Assembly: GCA_023459275.1 (NCBI GenBank)
Contig: JAEWVC010000012.1
Span: 1-64,000 of the forward strand
Reading direction: 5' to 3'
Length of the DNA stretch: 64,000 nucleotides
From: Bacillota bacterium
GTDB taxonomy: Bacteria > Bacillota > Clostridia > Christensenellales > Aristaeellaceae
The notes under the pieces are model-generated. The model saw only the letters and a program-made list of their open reading frames with translations, did not search any database and was not told the origin of the DNA. Positions 47,877-56,443 of the stretch are shown piece after piece. Made by a program: the position numbers and the translations under genes. Each line of letters begins with the position of its first letter. Position 1 is the first letter of the stretch.

Positions 47877-48302
47877 ATGCTTCCCAAAGTGGCTTTTGTA
47901 TGCACCCATAACTCCTGCCGCAGCCAGATCGCCCAGGCTCTGGGCCGCCGTTTGGCAGCCGGCATTTTTGAAAGCTATTCCGCGGGGACGGAGGCGAAGG
48001 ACGCAATCAACCCGGATGCCCTGCGCCTGATGAAGGAACTGTACGGCATCGACATGGAAAAGGATCAAAAGCCCAAGTTGCTTGACAAGCTCCCGCCCAT
48101 AGATATTCTGGTGACCATGGGCTGCGGTGTTGCGTGCCCTTTCCTGCCCAGCAGGCACAGGGAGGATTGGGAGATTGATGACCCCACGGGGAAGAGCGAC
48201 GCGGAATTTGTCAAAGTGATTCATACCCTTCAGGAAAAGGTGCTGGCCTTGAAGGCGCGGGTGCAGGATGGGACCATCTTCACGGGGGACCCGTCGCAAT
48301 AA
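47877..48302 (+). CDS. arsC: Arsenate reductase, low-molecular-weight phosphatase type
   Basis: A 141-residue protein with the P-loop FVCTHNSCRSQIAQALGRRLA and the cysteine pair segment TMGCGVACPFLPSRHREDWEIDDPTGKS of thioredoxin-coupled ArsC. It reduces arsenate to arsenite, the substrate of the downstream enzymes in the pathway. The ATG at 47877 has GGAGG nearby; the longer upstream frame is only the shadow of arsM. Last gene of the operon, followed by a strong terminator. Confidence 0.9.
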   Translation: MLPKVAFVCTHNSCRSQIAQALGRRLAAGIFESYSAGTEAKDAINPDALRLMKELYGIDMEKDQKPKLLDKLPPIDILVTMGCGVACPFLPSRHREDWEIDDPTGKSDAEFVKVIHTLQEKVLALKARVQDGTIFTGDPSQ

Positions 48303-48319
48303 AATTGGAATTGGGTATC

Positions 48320-48364
48320 GTACGAAAAGGCGGCCGGGATTATTCCCGCGCCGCCTTTTCGTAC
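48320..48364. terminator. Bidirectional terminator with 15-bp stem
   Basis: GTACGAAAAGGCGGC (48320-48334) pairs perfectly with GCCGCCTTTTCGTAC (48350-48364). It lies between convergent arsC and the split permease and covers the end of the latter. Confidence 0.75.
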
Positions 48365-48873
48365 ATTGCCAGCTTCTCTTTGCTGGAAACCATGGCGTTG
48401 GTGACGGCCGCGATGGCCGCGATGCCGGCAAGGTCCATCAGCAGCCTAAGCAGCGTGAACTTTGGCCCCATGGAGGACACCTCAAACAGCAGCAGCGGCA
48501 GCTTGGTGGTGGACCAGGCCCCCAGCATGATCAGCACATAGGTGAACTTGGCGCCCTTTTTCATCAGTACGGCGGCCACGGGGAAGGCGGCGTACAGCGG
48601 GCCCGCGGCGGCGGAACCGATGAAAAACGCCAGCAGCACGCCCTTCCATCCCGAATCCTCGCCCATGTGCTTTACCATGGTCTCCCGCTTGATCCATACA
48701 TCCATCAGCCCCAGCAGGAGGAAGATGGGAGGAACCACCGAAAGCATTTCCAGAAGATTGGAGGCACTCAGCGACAGGGCCTTGAGCCCTGCCTGCGGGG
48801 AAAAAACCGTCCATGCAAGCAGTGCTGCGGCCAGTGCAAGGAACAATGCATAGCGTTTTACCAGCTTTTTCAC
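48340..48873 (-). CDS. DUF318-type permease, second half
   Basis: A 177-residue membrane protein, one half of a DUF318/ArsP-like permease, with helices at about residues 8-24, 44-60, 79-105 and 110-130 (LLAFFIGSAAAGPLYAAFPVAAVLMKKGAKFTYVLIMLGAWSTTKLPLLLFE). It overlaps the partner gene by four bases, so the two halves are made together. Unlike the ars permease it has no CSCSS motif. The substrate is unknown; position opposite the ars operon is suggestive only. Confidence 0.7.
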   Translation of the reverse strand: MKKLVKRYALFLALAAALLAWTVFSPQAGLKALSLSASNLLEMLSVVPPIFLLLGLMDVWIKRETMVKHMGEDSGWKGVLLAFFIGSAAAGPLYAAFPVAAVLMKKGAKFTYVLIMLGAWSTTKLPLLLFEVSSMGPKFTLLRLLMDLAGIAAIAAVTNAMVSSKEKLAMYEKAARE

Positions 48874-49343
48874 ATGAACACCCCCATCGCCAGCGCCACC
48901 AGCAGCGAAAACACGAAAGCAGCGGCGTTGCGGACAAGCGCCGTCCTCCGGTTGAAATACTTGATCTCCACCGGCAGGGTGATGATGCCCACCATCATCA
49001 GCGTGGAGATGAACGCACCGATCTGCATGTAACCCGCGCCGCTTTTAAGCAGTGCCGCCGCCAGGGGAAAGGCCACAAAGCCCGGGATCAGCGTCACGGA
49101 GCCGATTACCGCGGCGATAAGCACGCCAAAGATGCCGGATTCCCGGCCCAAGATGCGCGAAATCTGCTCCGGGGTCAACAGGGTCAGCATGATCCCCAAA
49201 ATCATCATCACCGGCAGCACCTGGGGAAGGATGTTTTCAAAGGACTTCCAGGCCTTTTTAAGAGCCAGGTATGTTTTTTCCCTGCTCTTTATAAAGGAGG
49301 CGATAAGGGCCAGCCCGGCCAGGATGTACAGGGCGATGGTCAT
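48870..49343 (-). CDS. DUF318-type permease, first half
   Basis: A 157-residue membrane protein, beginning MTIALYILAGLALIASFIKSREKTYLALKKAWKSFENILPQVLPVMMILG. The conserved core is GSVTLIPGFVAFPLAAALLKSGAGYMQIGAFISTLMMVGIITLPVEIKYF. It precedes the second half in the same operon and overlaps it. Split permeases of this kind are known in Clostridia. Confidence 0.72.
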   Translation of the reverse strand: MTIALYILAGLALIASFIKSREKTYLALKKAWKSFENILPQVLPVMMILGIMLTLLTPEQISRILGRESGIFGVLIAAVIGSVTLIPGFVAFPLAAALLKSGAGYMQIGAFISTLMMVGIITLPVEIKYFNRRTALVRNAAAFVFSLLVALAMGVFM

Positions 49344-49355
49344 GGGGCATAAGCC

Positions 49356-49814
49356 TCATTTCTTTGTTTCTTCGCCTTGGATATACTCGTCCAAAATCTG
49401 TGCGGCGTCATACACCAGCCCGGCGCAGGGGCGGGTTTCATAATACTGCTTCGTCCGCGGGTCGGGGATGGGATTGCCCGCGCCGTCCAGGTGGAGCAGA
49501 TCCCGGCAGATCAGGGTTTCGTGCTTTTCCCGAAAACGGCCGCACAGCGTTTGGATCAACTGATAATGTGCCGCCTTGGCCGTGTCGTTCTTGGAATCGG
49601 TGTTGCCATACAGCACGCCGGCTGCCATGGCCATGCCGCTCACCGCACCGCAGACCTCCCGAAGCCTGCCCAGGCCGCCGCCAAAGGAGGAGGAAAGCTT
49701 TAAAGACGTTTCCATATCCAGGCCGGTTACATCCGAAAATGCGGCAAACACCGCCTGTGCGCAGTTATACCCCTGCTCAAATAATTCTTTGGCTTTTTCC
49801 GCGTGGCTGATCAT
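49356..49814 (-). CDS. C_GCAxxG_C_C family redox protein
   Basis: A 152-residue protein with the family's cysteines: GYNCAQAVFAAF, FGGGLGRLREVCGAVSGMAMAAGVLYG, TLCGRF, LICRDLL and RPCAGLVYDAAQIL. The family is thought to bind a metal or redox cofactor; function unproven. First gene of the operon with the split permease, 12 bases ahead of it, so a link between the two is likely. Confidence 0.85.
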   Translation of the reverse strand: MISHAEKAKELFEQGYNCAQAVFAAFSDVTGLDMETSLKLSSSFGGGLGRLREVCGAVSGMAMAAGVLYGNTDSKNDTAKAAHYQLIQTLCGRFREKHETLICRDLLHLDGAGNPIPDPRTKQYYETRPCAGLVYDAAQILDEYIQGEETKK

Positions 49815-49923
49815 GGGAACCGCCTCCGTTTCGTATGCGTTACCCTTTGCATTATAAGGAGTTTCCGGCGCCTGTCAACCGTTTTGCGGCAAGGGCCCCG
49901 CCCGGGCAGGTCCGTCCTTTCCA

Positions 49924-50721
49924 TCATCCCTCCCCCGCGGGGAAGGCCACGGTGCTCCTGCGCCAGGCGGCCGGGCTTACGCCGTATTCCTTTTTGAAAG
50001 CCCGAAAGAAAAGGGAAATGTCCGAAAAACCGCATCCCTCGCTGATTTGGGCGATGGTGAGGCTGCTGCGCTCCAATTGCCGCCTGGCATGGGAAAGACG
50101 CCTTTGCGTCAGGTAGGCGTGGGGTGTCATGCCGACCGCCGCCTTTACCTGCCGCTCGATGTACTCGGTGGAATAAGAAAATTTTTCGGAAAGCGTTTGG
50201 GAGGTGATGCGGCAAAAATAGTGGGTGTCAATATACCGGACCATGGCCAGGGCGGGCGTTTCCGCCGTGGCGCGGGTATGGCTGAGCATGTGCATCAGGC
50301 CGATAAAGCGCTGCTGTGTTTCAAAAGGGTCCGGGGGTGTCCGGTTCGCGCAGAGGTGGAGTTCCCGCAAAGGCGCGTCAAAGGTGCTCCCTTCGTACTC
50401 CCCGCGGAGGGGAAGGGCCAGGCTTTGATATTTGTCCGACGTTAGTTCCCCCGAAAAATGGATGTACAAGTATTCCGCGGCCGGGCTGGGCGCGGAGGCG
50501 GACTGGCGCATGCCCTTGCGCTGGATGTACCACTCTCCCGCACGCAGGGTGACGGGGATGCCATCCTCCTCAAAGGTAAGCTGGTTATGCATCATGAAAA
50601 TCAAAACGAAGTGCTTTGAGCAGCGTGCACAATGGTATTCGCTGATGTTGAACCGCTTCAGGGAGCATTCAGTCATATAAGGCATGGGCCGGCTGTCCAG
50701 GTAGATCATTTCCGCGCTCAA
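49924..50721 (-). CDS. AraC-family regulator
   Basis: A 265-residue regulator with an N-terminal cupin-like sensing domain (CSKHFVLIFMMHNQLTFEEDGIPVTLRAGEWYIQRKGMRQS) and a C-terminal AraC helix-turn-helix pair (YSTEYIERQVKAAVGMTPHAYLTQRRLSHARRQLERSSLTIAQISEGCGFSDISLFFRAFKKEYGVSPAAWRR). I choose the TTG at 50721 with GGAGGTG six bases away; an ATG four codons later is the alternative. Divergent from the GH127-like operon, which it probably activates. Confidence 0.85.
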   Translation of the reverse strand: MSAEMIYLDSRPMPYMTECSLKRFNISEYHCARCSKHFVLIFMMHNQLTFEEDGIPVTLRAGEWYIQRKGMRQSASAPSPAAEYLYIHFSGELTSDKYQSLALPLRGEYEGSTFDAPLRELHLCANRTPPDPFETQQRFIGLMHMLSHTRATAETPALAMVRYIDTHYFCRITSQTLSEKFSYSTEYIERQVKAAVGMTPHAYLTQRRLSHARRQLERSSLTIAQISEGCGFSDISLFFRAFKKEYGVSPAAWRRSTVAFPAGEG

Positions 50722-50980
50722 TATGGACACCTCCGTCCATATCCTACAAGAAGCGTGCCCTTTTTGCAATATGTAATGACTTTTTTGCACTGTCGCAAAA
50801 GCGGCTGACGGTGGTACAATCATACGGAAATGTTTGTAATGGCCTGCCATGGCGTATGACACCGCCCGTTTTCGCGTCCTTAGGGCGCGGGGAGAATGAC
50901 TTTTACGTCCATAAAATTTTGCAATATTTGGTGTTCCGCTCCCTGCCGTGCCGCGGGCGGCGGAAGAAAGGAGATGGCGT
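50722..50980. promoter_or_regulatory. Divergent promoter region of the glycosidase operon
   Basis: Contains TTTTGCAATAT at about 50763 and 50919 and TTTTTTGCAC at about 50781, repeated half sites that could bind the AraC regulator. A TACAAT box (50815-50820) lacks a good -35 hexamer, in line with activator dependence. Confidence 0.45.
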
Positions 50981-52843
50981 ATGCTGCACCCCCTGGCGTT
51001 TACCCCTTTTTTGCCTGGAATGATCAAACCGGAGGGATGGTTAAAAACGCAGCTTCAAACCCAAGCGGAGGGACTTGCCGGACAATTGGACAAAATTTGG
51101 CCGGATGTAAGGGACAGCCGCTGGATCGGCGGAGACAGGGAGGGCTGGGAGCGCATACCCTATTGGCTGGACGGGTTTATCCCCCTGGCCTATCTTTTGC
51201 GGGATGAAGGCATGATGGCCCGGGCTTCCAAATATATCGACGCCATTCTGGCCGGACAGAAGGAAGATGGCTGGATCTGCCCCTGCAACGACGACGAGCG
51301 CGCCAGGTATGATGTGTGGGCAGCCCTGCTTAACTGCAAGGTGCTGGCGCTGTACGGCGATTGCTCGGGGGATGAGCGTATTGCGCCCGCCCTTTCAAGG
51401 TGCCTGAAACAGCTTTTGTCCCATATCAAGCGCCATACGCTTTTCAATTGGGGCAGCGCCAGGTGGTTTGAGGGGTTGATCCCCATCTTCTGGCTGTATG
51501 AGCGCACCGGGGAAGAGTGGCTACTGGACCTGGCGGCGAAGCTCCAGGCACAGGGGATAGATTGGGAGCGGCTGTTTGAGGGCTGGCGCGACCAGACGCC
51601 CCGGAATGAATGGGACTACCTGACCCACGTGGTGAACCTGGCCATGGCGCTGAAAAGCCGTGCCCTTATGTCCCGCCTGACAGGGGAGGACCCGGACCGC
51701 TTCGCGCTTGACATGCTGGGCAAGCTTCAGGCAAGCCACGGCAACGTGCTGGGGTATTTTTCCGGCGACGAGTGCTTAAGCGGCGTAAGCCCCCTTCAGG
51801 GCACCGAGCTTTGCGGCGTGGTGGAAGCCATGTACTCCTATGAACAGCTCCTTTCCATCTCCGGGAACCCCCGCTGGGGGGATGAACTGGAAGCTTTGGC
51901 CTTCAACGCGCTGCCGGCCACGGTGCTGCCCGATATGACGGCGCACCAGTATGTGCAGCAATCCAACCAGGTGCAGTGCGCGCCCCTGCCCAAGGAGCAT
52001 GTGATTTTCCGCACCAACGGGCCGGAGTCCCACGTGTTCGGGCTGGAGCCCAACTTTGGCTGCTGCACCGCCAATTTCGGCCAGGGCTTTCCCAAGCTTT
52101 TGTTAAGCGCGTTCATGAAAACGCAAACAGGCATTGCTTCCACGGCACTGGTCCCCGCGTCGGTAACCGCCACAATACATGGTGTGGGCGTCCGCGTTTC
52201 CCTTCACACGCTGTATCCCTTCCGGGATGTTTTAACCTACACCGTCCAAACCGACGCACCCGTCACCTTCGATCTTGCCCTGCGCATCCCGGTTACGGCA
52301 CAGGAAGCGTATGTGGACGGCCGGCCGGCAGCCCCCGGAACCTTCCATGTGGTCACCAGGGAATGGCGCGGTGAGCAGAGCCTTACCGTGCGCCTTGTGC
52401 CCAAACAGGAATGGATCAAGCGTCCCAACGGCCTTTACAGCCTGAAGCGCGGTGCGCTGGTATACGCGCTGCCCATCCGGGAAAAGCGGCAAACCGTGGA
52501 ATATGAGCACAACGGCGTCAAGCGCTCGTACCCCTTCTGTGATTACTATTTGTATCCTGATGAAGCCTGGAACTTTGGCTTTGCAGGGAAAATGGTGCGC
52601 GCAGTGGAAAATGACAGCTTCGACAGGCCGTTTTCCACAGAGTTCCCGCCCGTCTGGCTGGAGGCGGATATGGTCCCCGTAGACTGGGCTTTTGAAAACG
52701 GGCTTTGCGCCGCGCTCCCGCAGGGGAAAGCGCCCGCCGGCCCGGCGGAGCGGAAAAGACTCTTTCCCTACGGGTGCACAAACCTGCGCCTGACCGAGCT
52801 GCCTATGATGGAAAGCACTGAAAATAGGGAGACGGTCCTATGA
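50981..52843 (+). CDS. GH127-like glycosidase (beta-L-arabinofuranosidase family, DUF1680)
   Basis: A 620-residue cytosolic protein with the DUF1680/GH127 pattern: WERIPYWLDGFIPLAYLL, GWICPCNDDER, ELCGVVEAMYSYEQLL (with the catalytic-region Glu) and the cysteine pair in NFGCCTANFGQGFPKL near residue 363. In characterised GH127 enzymes a zinc-bound cysteine is the nucleophile. The C-terminal half is beta-rich. No signal peptide. An AAAGGAGATGG site precedes the start. It heads a sugar-uptake-like operon, which suggests intracellular breakdown of imported glycans; arabinose is not certain. Confidence 0.82.
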   Translation: MLHPLAFTPFLPGMIKPEGWLKTQLQTQAEGLAGQLDKIWPDVRDSRWIGGDREGWERIPYWLDGFIPLAYLLRDEGMMARASKYIDAILAGQKEDGWICPCNDDERARYDVWAALLNCKVLALYGDCSGDERIAPALSRCLKQLLSHIKRHTLFNWGSARWFEGLIPIFWLYERTGEEWLLDLAAKLQAQGIDWERLFEGWRDQTPRNEWDYLTHVVNLAMALKSRALMSRLTGEDPDRFALDMLGKLQASHGNVLGYFSGDECLSGVSPLQGTELCGVVEAMYSYEQLLSISGNPRWGDELEALAFNALPATVLPDMTAHQYVQQSNQVQCAPLPKEHVIFRTNGPESHVFGLEPNFGCCTANFGQGFPKLLLSAFMKTQTGIASTALVPASVTATIHGVGVRVSLHTLYPFRDVLTYTVQTDAPVTFDLALRIPVTAQEAYVDGRPAAPGTFHVVTREWRGEQSLTVRLVPKQEWIKRPNGLYSLKRGALVYALPIREKRQTVEYEHNGVKRSYPFCDYYLYPDEAWNFGFAGKMVRAVENDSFDRPFSTEFPPVWLEADMVPVDWAFENGLCAALPQGKAPAGPAERKRLFPYGCTNLRLTELPMMESTENRETVL

Positions 52844-52917
52844 GCATCCCCCGCGGCGAGCGTCCTGCACCCAGCTTTACCGACCGTACGGGGCTGCAAA
52901 AAATGATGATGATCTGA
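52840..52917 (+). CDS. 25-residue frame coupled to the glycosidase gene
   Basis: Starts at an ATGA overlap with the glycosidase stop and reads MSIPRGERPAPSFTDR to MMMI. The opening resembles the N terminus of GH2-type glycosidases (IPRxExPRP), so it may be the stump of a second glycosidase or a short peptide. The evidence is weak. Confidence 0.3.
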   Translation: MSIPRGERPAPSFTDRTGLQKMMMI

Positions 52918-52987
52918 TGCTCTACCTGTCAAAAACCCTTTTGGGATGTGATGGGCGCAGAGCACGATAACCGGAGAACGAATTCTT

Positions 52988-53019
52988 CCAGAAGGCAATG
53001 CGCCTTCTGGCTTTTTTTT
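52988..53019 (+). terminator. Rho-independent terminator
   Basis: CCAGAAGGC / GCCTTCTGG with loop AATGC, then eight T. Ends the transcript of the glycosidase before the solute-binding protein gene. Confidence 0.85.
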
Positions 53020-53182
53020 GAAGCCCATGCCCCGGCATCCCTCGCGACAATATTTTCACAATTTTACAATTGGTAGGGAACAAATGATTCTTCGGCGCCG
53101 TCTTTTCTATGGCAGCCGTTTCCAAGCGAAGACGGGAACGGTGATTTGGATCGAGAATGCGATAGAAGACGGAGGATCACAT

Positions 53183-55480
53183 ATGAAGAAGATGGCTGCA
53201 TGTTTCTGCCTTATAGGGATGCTTTTTTCCATCATGGGGGGCGCTATGGCCGCGCCCGGGGATGCGACGCTGTATACCCAGGAGCAGCGCCGGGAGCTGG
53301 GGGTGGATTTCTGGTCCTATAGCAACGCCATGGCCGTTGTGGGGGACACGGTGTACACGCTGTTTCAAAAGGAGATCTTCTCCTGGCAGGTGGGCGGGGA
53401 GGCGCCTGTGAAGGTTGCCGGGGACCTGGCGCCGGGATATTATTCCAATTATGAGGAAGCGCAGAAGCAGGTAAAGGAGAAGGCGGATACACTGATCACC
53501 GGGCTATTGTCCGGCGGGGATGTACTCTATGGCCTTAACAGCCTGACCGGCAAGCTGTTCCCTATCACCTTTCAGGACGGCGCGGTGGTCTACGGAGATC
53601 CTATCCAATTGGACTGGTCTGATATGGAGCAGACTCAGGACAATTACACCTACATGAAAAACATTATCCGAATGGTCTTGCAGGATGGCAAATTGTACGC
53701 CATGATCCGCAATGACATGGAGTACGACAAGCCGGAATTTGTTTCCTTCGACCTTGCCACAGGCGGGAAGCAGGCATACAGCGTGGCCTTTGCCCAGGAC
53801 ATCGCACCCTATAAGGAGGGCAAGCTGCTGGTCAGGATCTATGACAGGGGAAACGCCTACAAAGACGGCGCTTCGGAGCCCGAAAAGCCTACCCTGGCCA
53901 TCTTTGATCCCGCCACCGGCGAAGCGAAAAATGTAGGCCCCTTCGGGAACGCCAATGTGTCCGGCATGGTGTACCAGCAGGAGACGGACACTCTTTTTTA
54001 TGCCACCAACAGCAAGCTCATGGCCATGAAGGGCCTGGGTACCGCTGCACAGGCGGCATACCTGCCCATCGATTACGCTGAGGAGTGCCCGGCAGCCCTG
54101 CTTCCCGGCGGCTTGTATACCATCATGACCTGGAACGGCCTGTTCGTTCGCAACACCGATCCCCAATACATGCCTACCAGCAGCCTTGCGGTATACGGGG
54201 GCTCCATGGACGAGGCGGCCTTGGCCTTTTCCCTGCGCTACCCCCAGGTGCCCCTCACCTTTCGGGACGACCTGTATTTTAATGGCATGGAGGAGCTGGC
54301 AAAGGCCATGGCCTCCAAGGACAAGTCCTTTGACATCTATAGCGTAAGCGTAGATTATTATGATTTTGTCAACCTGATGCAAAAAGGCTACTGCCTGGAC
54401 CTGGGCCAATCTCAGGAACTTTCGGACAAGATCTCCCAAATGTACCCTTTCCTCACCCGGGCGGTCACCCTGGAGGGCAAGCTGTACGGGATGCCCTACC
54501 GCATGTACGGCTATGGCCTGAGCACTGCCCCCAAGCTGTGGGAGGAAGCCGGGATCAAGGATAAGATCCCCACCTCCTTCCTGGGATTTTTGGAATTCAT
54601 CGCCTGGTGGGCCCAGGAGGGGCAGGAGGCCCATCCGGATGTGAAGCTGATGCAGGGCCTGGAGGATTACCGGGAGACGCTGTTTCAGCTGCTGATGAGC
54701 CAGTATGTGTATGAGTGCCAGAACCAGGGACAGGAGTTGACCTTTGACACTCCGCTTTTCCGCAGGCTGATGCAGGCTTTGGAGGACATTGATACCGAAG
54801 CCCTCAACGATACGCTGCCCAAGTCGGACGCCAACTCCGATATGTATTGGGAGGAAGGCCAGGCCCTGTTCTCCCAGTATTCAGACTGGCTGAACGTGTA
54901 CAGCGGTGATTATTATGAGGAATACGCCCAACCCCTGCTGCTGCCCATGGAAGAGGGCGGCAAGGTGGGTATCCCCGCCTATGTGCAGGTATTGTTCATC
55001 AACCCCAATACCAAAGACCCGGAAATGGCCTTCAATTATCTTTTGGCTACGCTGGAAAAAATGCAGGACGACCAGCGGGTGATGATGTTCCCGGATGAAA
55101 ACAAGGGCGTACCCAACCCCGATTACGAAAAAAACCTTGCACAATGGCAGGAAGAGCTGGATAAGCAGAAGAAGCTCCTGGAAACCGCCAAGCCTGAGGA
55201 GGTCAAGGATATCCAAACCATAATCGATTCCTACGAGGAGATACTTAAAAACAAGGAACAGTATTACTGGAACATTGACCCCGAAAGCATCGCTAAATAC
55301 CGTGAGATCGCGCAATACTGCTACACGGCTGCCGCCAATCCGCTCAGCTACAGAACCAAGGACGGCACATCGGAGATCAATACGCTCATCGAGCGCTACC
55401 GCGACAAGCAGATATCCATGGACCAGTTTATTTCCGAGGCGGACAAGAAGCTCCGCATGATCCGGCTGGAACGCCAATAG
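53183..55480 (+). CDS. Large extracellular solute-binding protein
   Basis: A 765-residue exported protein. The signal peptide MKKMAACFCLIGMLFSIMGGAMA ends in an AMA|A-type site without a lipobox. Residues about 30-360 form a beta-propeller-like region (GDVLYGLNSLTGKLFPITFQDG, KLYAMIRNDMEYDKPEFVSFDLATG, TLFYATNSKLMAMKGLG). Residues from about 390 resemble an ABC sugar-binding protein (EAALAFSLRYPQVPLTFRDDLYFNGMEELAKAMASKDKSFDIY, LYGMPYRMYGYGLSTAPKLWEEAG). An ordinary binding protein is about 430 residues, so the N-terminal domain is an addition. The next two genes are sugar permeases. Start fixed by GGAGG. Confidence 0.75.
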   Translation: MKKMAACFCLIGMLFSIMGGAMAAPGDATLYTQEQRRELGVDFWSYSNAMAVVGDTVYTLFQKEIFSWQVGGEAPVKVAGDLAPGYYSNYEEAQKQVKEKADTLITGLLSGGDVLYGLNSLTGKLFPITFQDGAVVYGDPIQLDWSDMEQTQDNYTYMKNIIRMVLQDGKLYAMIRNDMEYDKPEFVSFDLATGGKQAYSVAFAQDIAPYKEGKLLVRIYDRGNAYKDGASEPEKPTLAIFDPATGEAKNVGPFGNANVSGMVYQQETDTLFYATNSKLMAMKGLGTAAQAAYLPIDYAEECPAALLPGGLYTIMTWNGLFVRNTDPQYMPTSSLAVYGGSMDEAALAFSLRYPQVPLTFRDDLYFNGMEELAKAMASKDKSFDIYSVSVDYYDFVNLMQKGYCLDLGQSQELSDKISQMYPFLTRAVTLEGKLYGMPYRMYGYGLSTAPKLWEEAGIKDKIPTSFLGFLEFIAWWAQEGQEAHPDVKLMQGLEDYRETLFQLLMSQYVYECQNQGQELTFDTPLFRRLMQALEDIDTEALNDTLPKSDANSDMYWEEGQALFSQYSDWLNVYSGDYYEEYAQPLLLPMEEGGKVGIPAYVQVLFINPNTKDPEMAFNYLLATLEKMQDDQRVMMFPDENKGVPNPDYEKNLAQWQEELDKQKKLLETAKPEEVKDIQTIIDSYEEILKNKEQYYWNIDPESIAKYREIAQYCYTAAANPLSYRTKDGTSEINTLIERYRDKQISMDQFISEADKKLRMIRLERQ

Positions 55481-55575
55481 GTCCGGTGCTTTAGGGGTAC
55501 AAGCGCGGGCCGCGCCGCCCCGTGGACCATGGGGGAGGCGCGCCCGCCGCGGCGCCCGAAGGGAGGAACCATCGC

Positions 55576-56430
55576 TTGTTCCATCATAAAAAAAGCGTCT
55601 GGCTGCTTTTGCTGCCGGGGCTTCTAGGCCTTGTTGCCTTTTATCTTGCCCCCTTCCTTGGGGGTGTTTATTACAGCTTGACGGACGGAACCTTCAAAAA
55701 TAATTTTGTGTGGTTCCAAAATTATGCGGAGATCTGGCAAAATGAGATGTTCCGCCTTGGGCTTAAAAACACCATGGAGCTTTCCTTGCTGTGCGCGCCT
55801 GTGATTTGGGTGCTCTCCTTTGTGCTGGCCGCCATGCTAAGAACGCTGGGCCGGCGGGGCGCCTTTTTCCGCAACGCGCTTCTTCTGCCTTATTTGATGC
55901 CTTCGTCGGCGCTGCTGCTCATTTGGCTTTTGATGTTTGATTACGGCGGCGTCATCAACCGCGCTTGTGTGGCGCTGGGCATCGGCCGCGTATTATGGCT
56001 GGAGGGCGGGGCGCTGCGCGTTCCGGTGGTGGTTTTGTATATCTGGAAGAACCTTGGCTTTTCCGTGGTGATCTTTGCGGCGGCGCTGCAGACCGTACCG
56101 GAGGCGTATTATGAGTACGCCAGCCTGGAGGGGGCCAGCGCCTTCCAGCGGGAGACCAAAATTACCCTGCCGCTCATCATCCCCACGGCTTTTCTTGTGT
56201 TCATGCTGGCCTGGCTCAACGCCTTCAAAATTTTCAAAGAGGTGTACTTTATCGGCGGGGCGTATCCCGATGAAACGGTGTACACCCTGCAGCATTTTAT
56301 GAACAACAAGTTTGCGCGCCTGGATTACCAGGACGTCACCACTGCGGCGTACAGCTTTGCCGTCATCGTGTTTGCCCTGTTCGGCATGATGTACCTGTCC
56401 AGAGCGGTGCGCTCAACCAATCAGGCCTAG
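55576..56430 (+). CDS. Sugar ABC transporter permease (first subunit)
   Basis: A 284-residue MalF/UgpA-like permease with about six helices (SVWLLLLPGLLGLVAFYLAPFLGGVYYSLTDG) and the ATPase-coupling EAA loop YEYASLEGASAFQRETKITLPLIIPT. The start is TTG at 55576, with GGGAGGAACC upstream; the open frame extends back but has no site. It pairs with the permease at 56444. No ATPase gene is in the operon, so a shared MsmX-type ATPase elsewhere is likely. Confidence 0.88.
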   Translation: MFHHKKSVWLLLLPGLLGLVAFYLAPFLGGVYYSLTDGTFKNNFVWFQNYAEIWQNEMFRLGLKNTMELSLLCAPVIWVLSFVLAAMLRTLGRRGAFFRNALLLPYLMPSSALLLIWLLMFDYGGVINRACVALGIGRVLWLEGGALRVPVVVLYIWKNLGFSVVIFAAALQTVPEAYYEYASLEGASAFQRETKITLPLIIPTAFLVFMLAWLNAFKIFKEVYFIGGAYPDETVYTLQHFMNNKFARLDYQDVTTAAYSFAVIVFALFGMMYLSRAVRSTNQA

Positions 56431-56443
56431 GGGGACATCGAAG

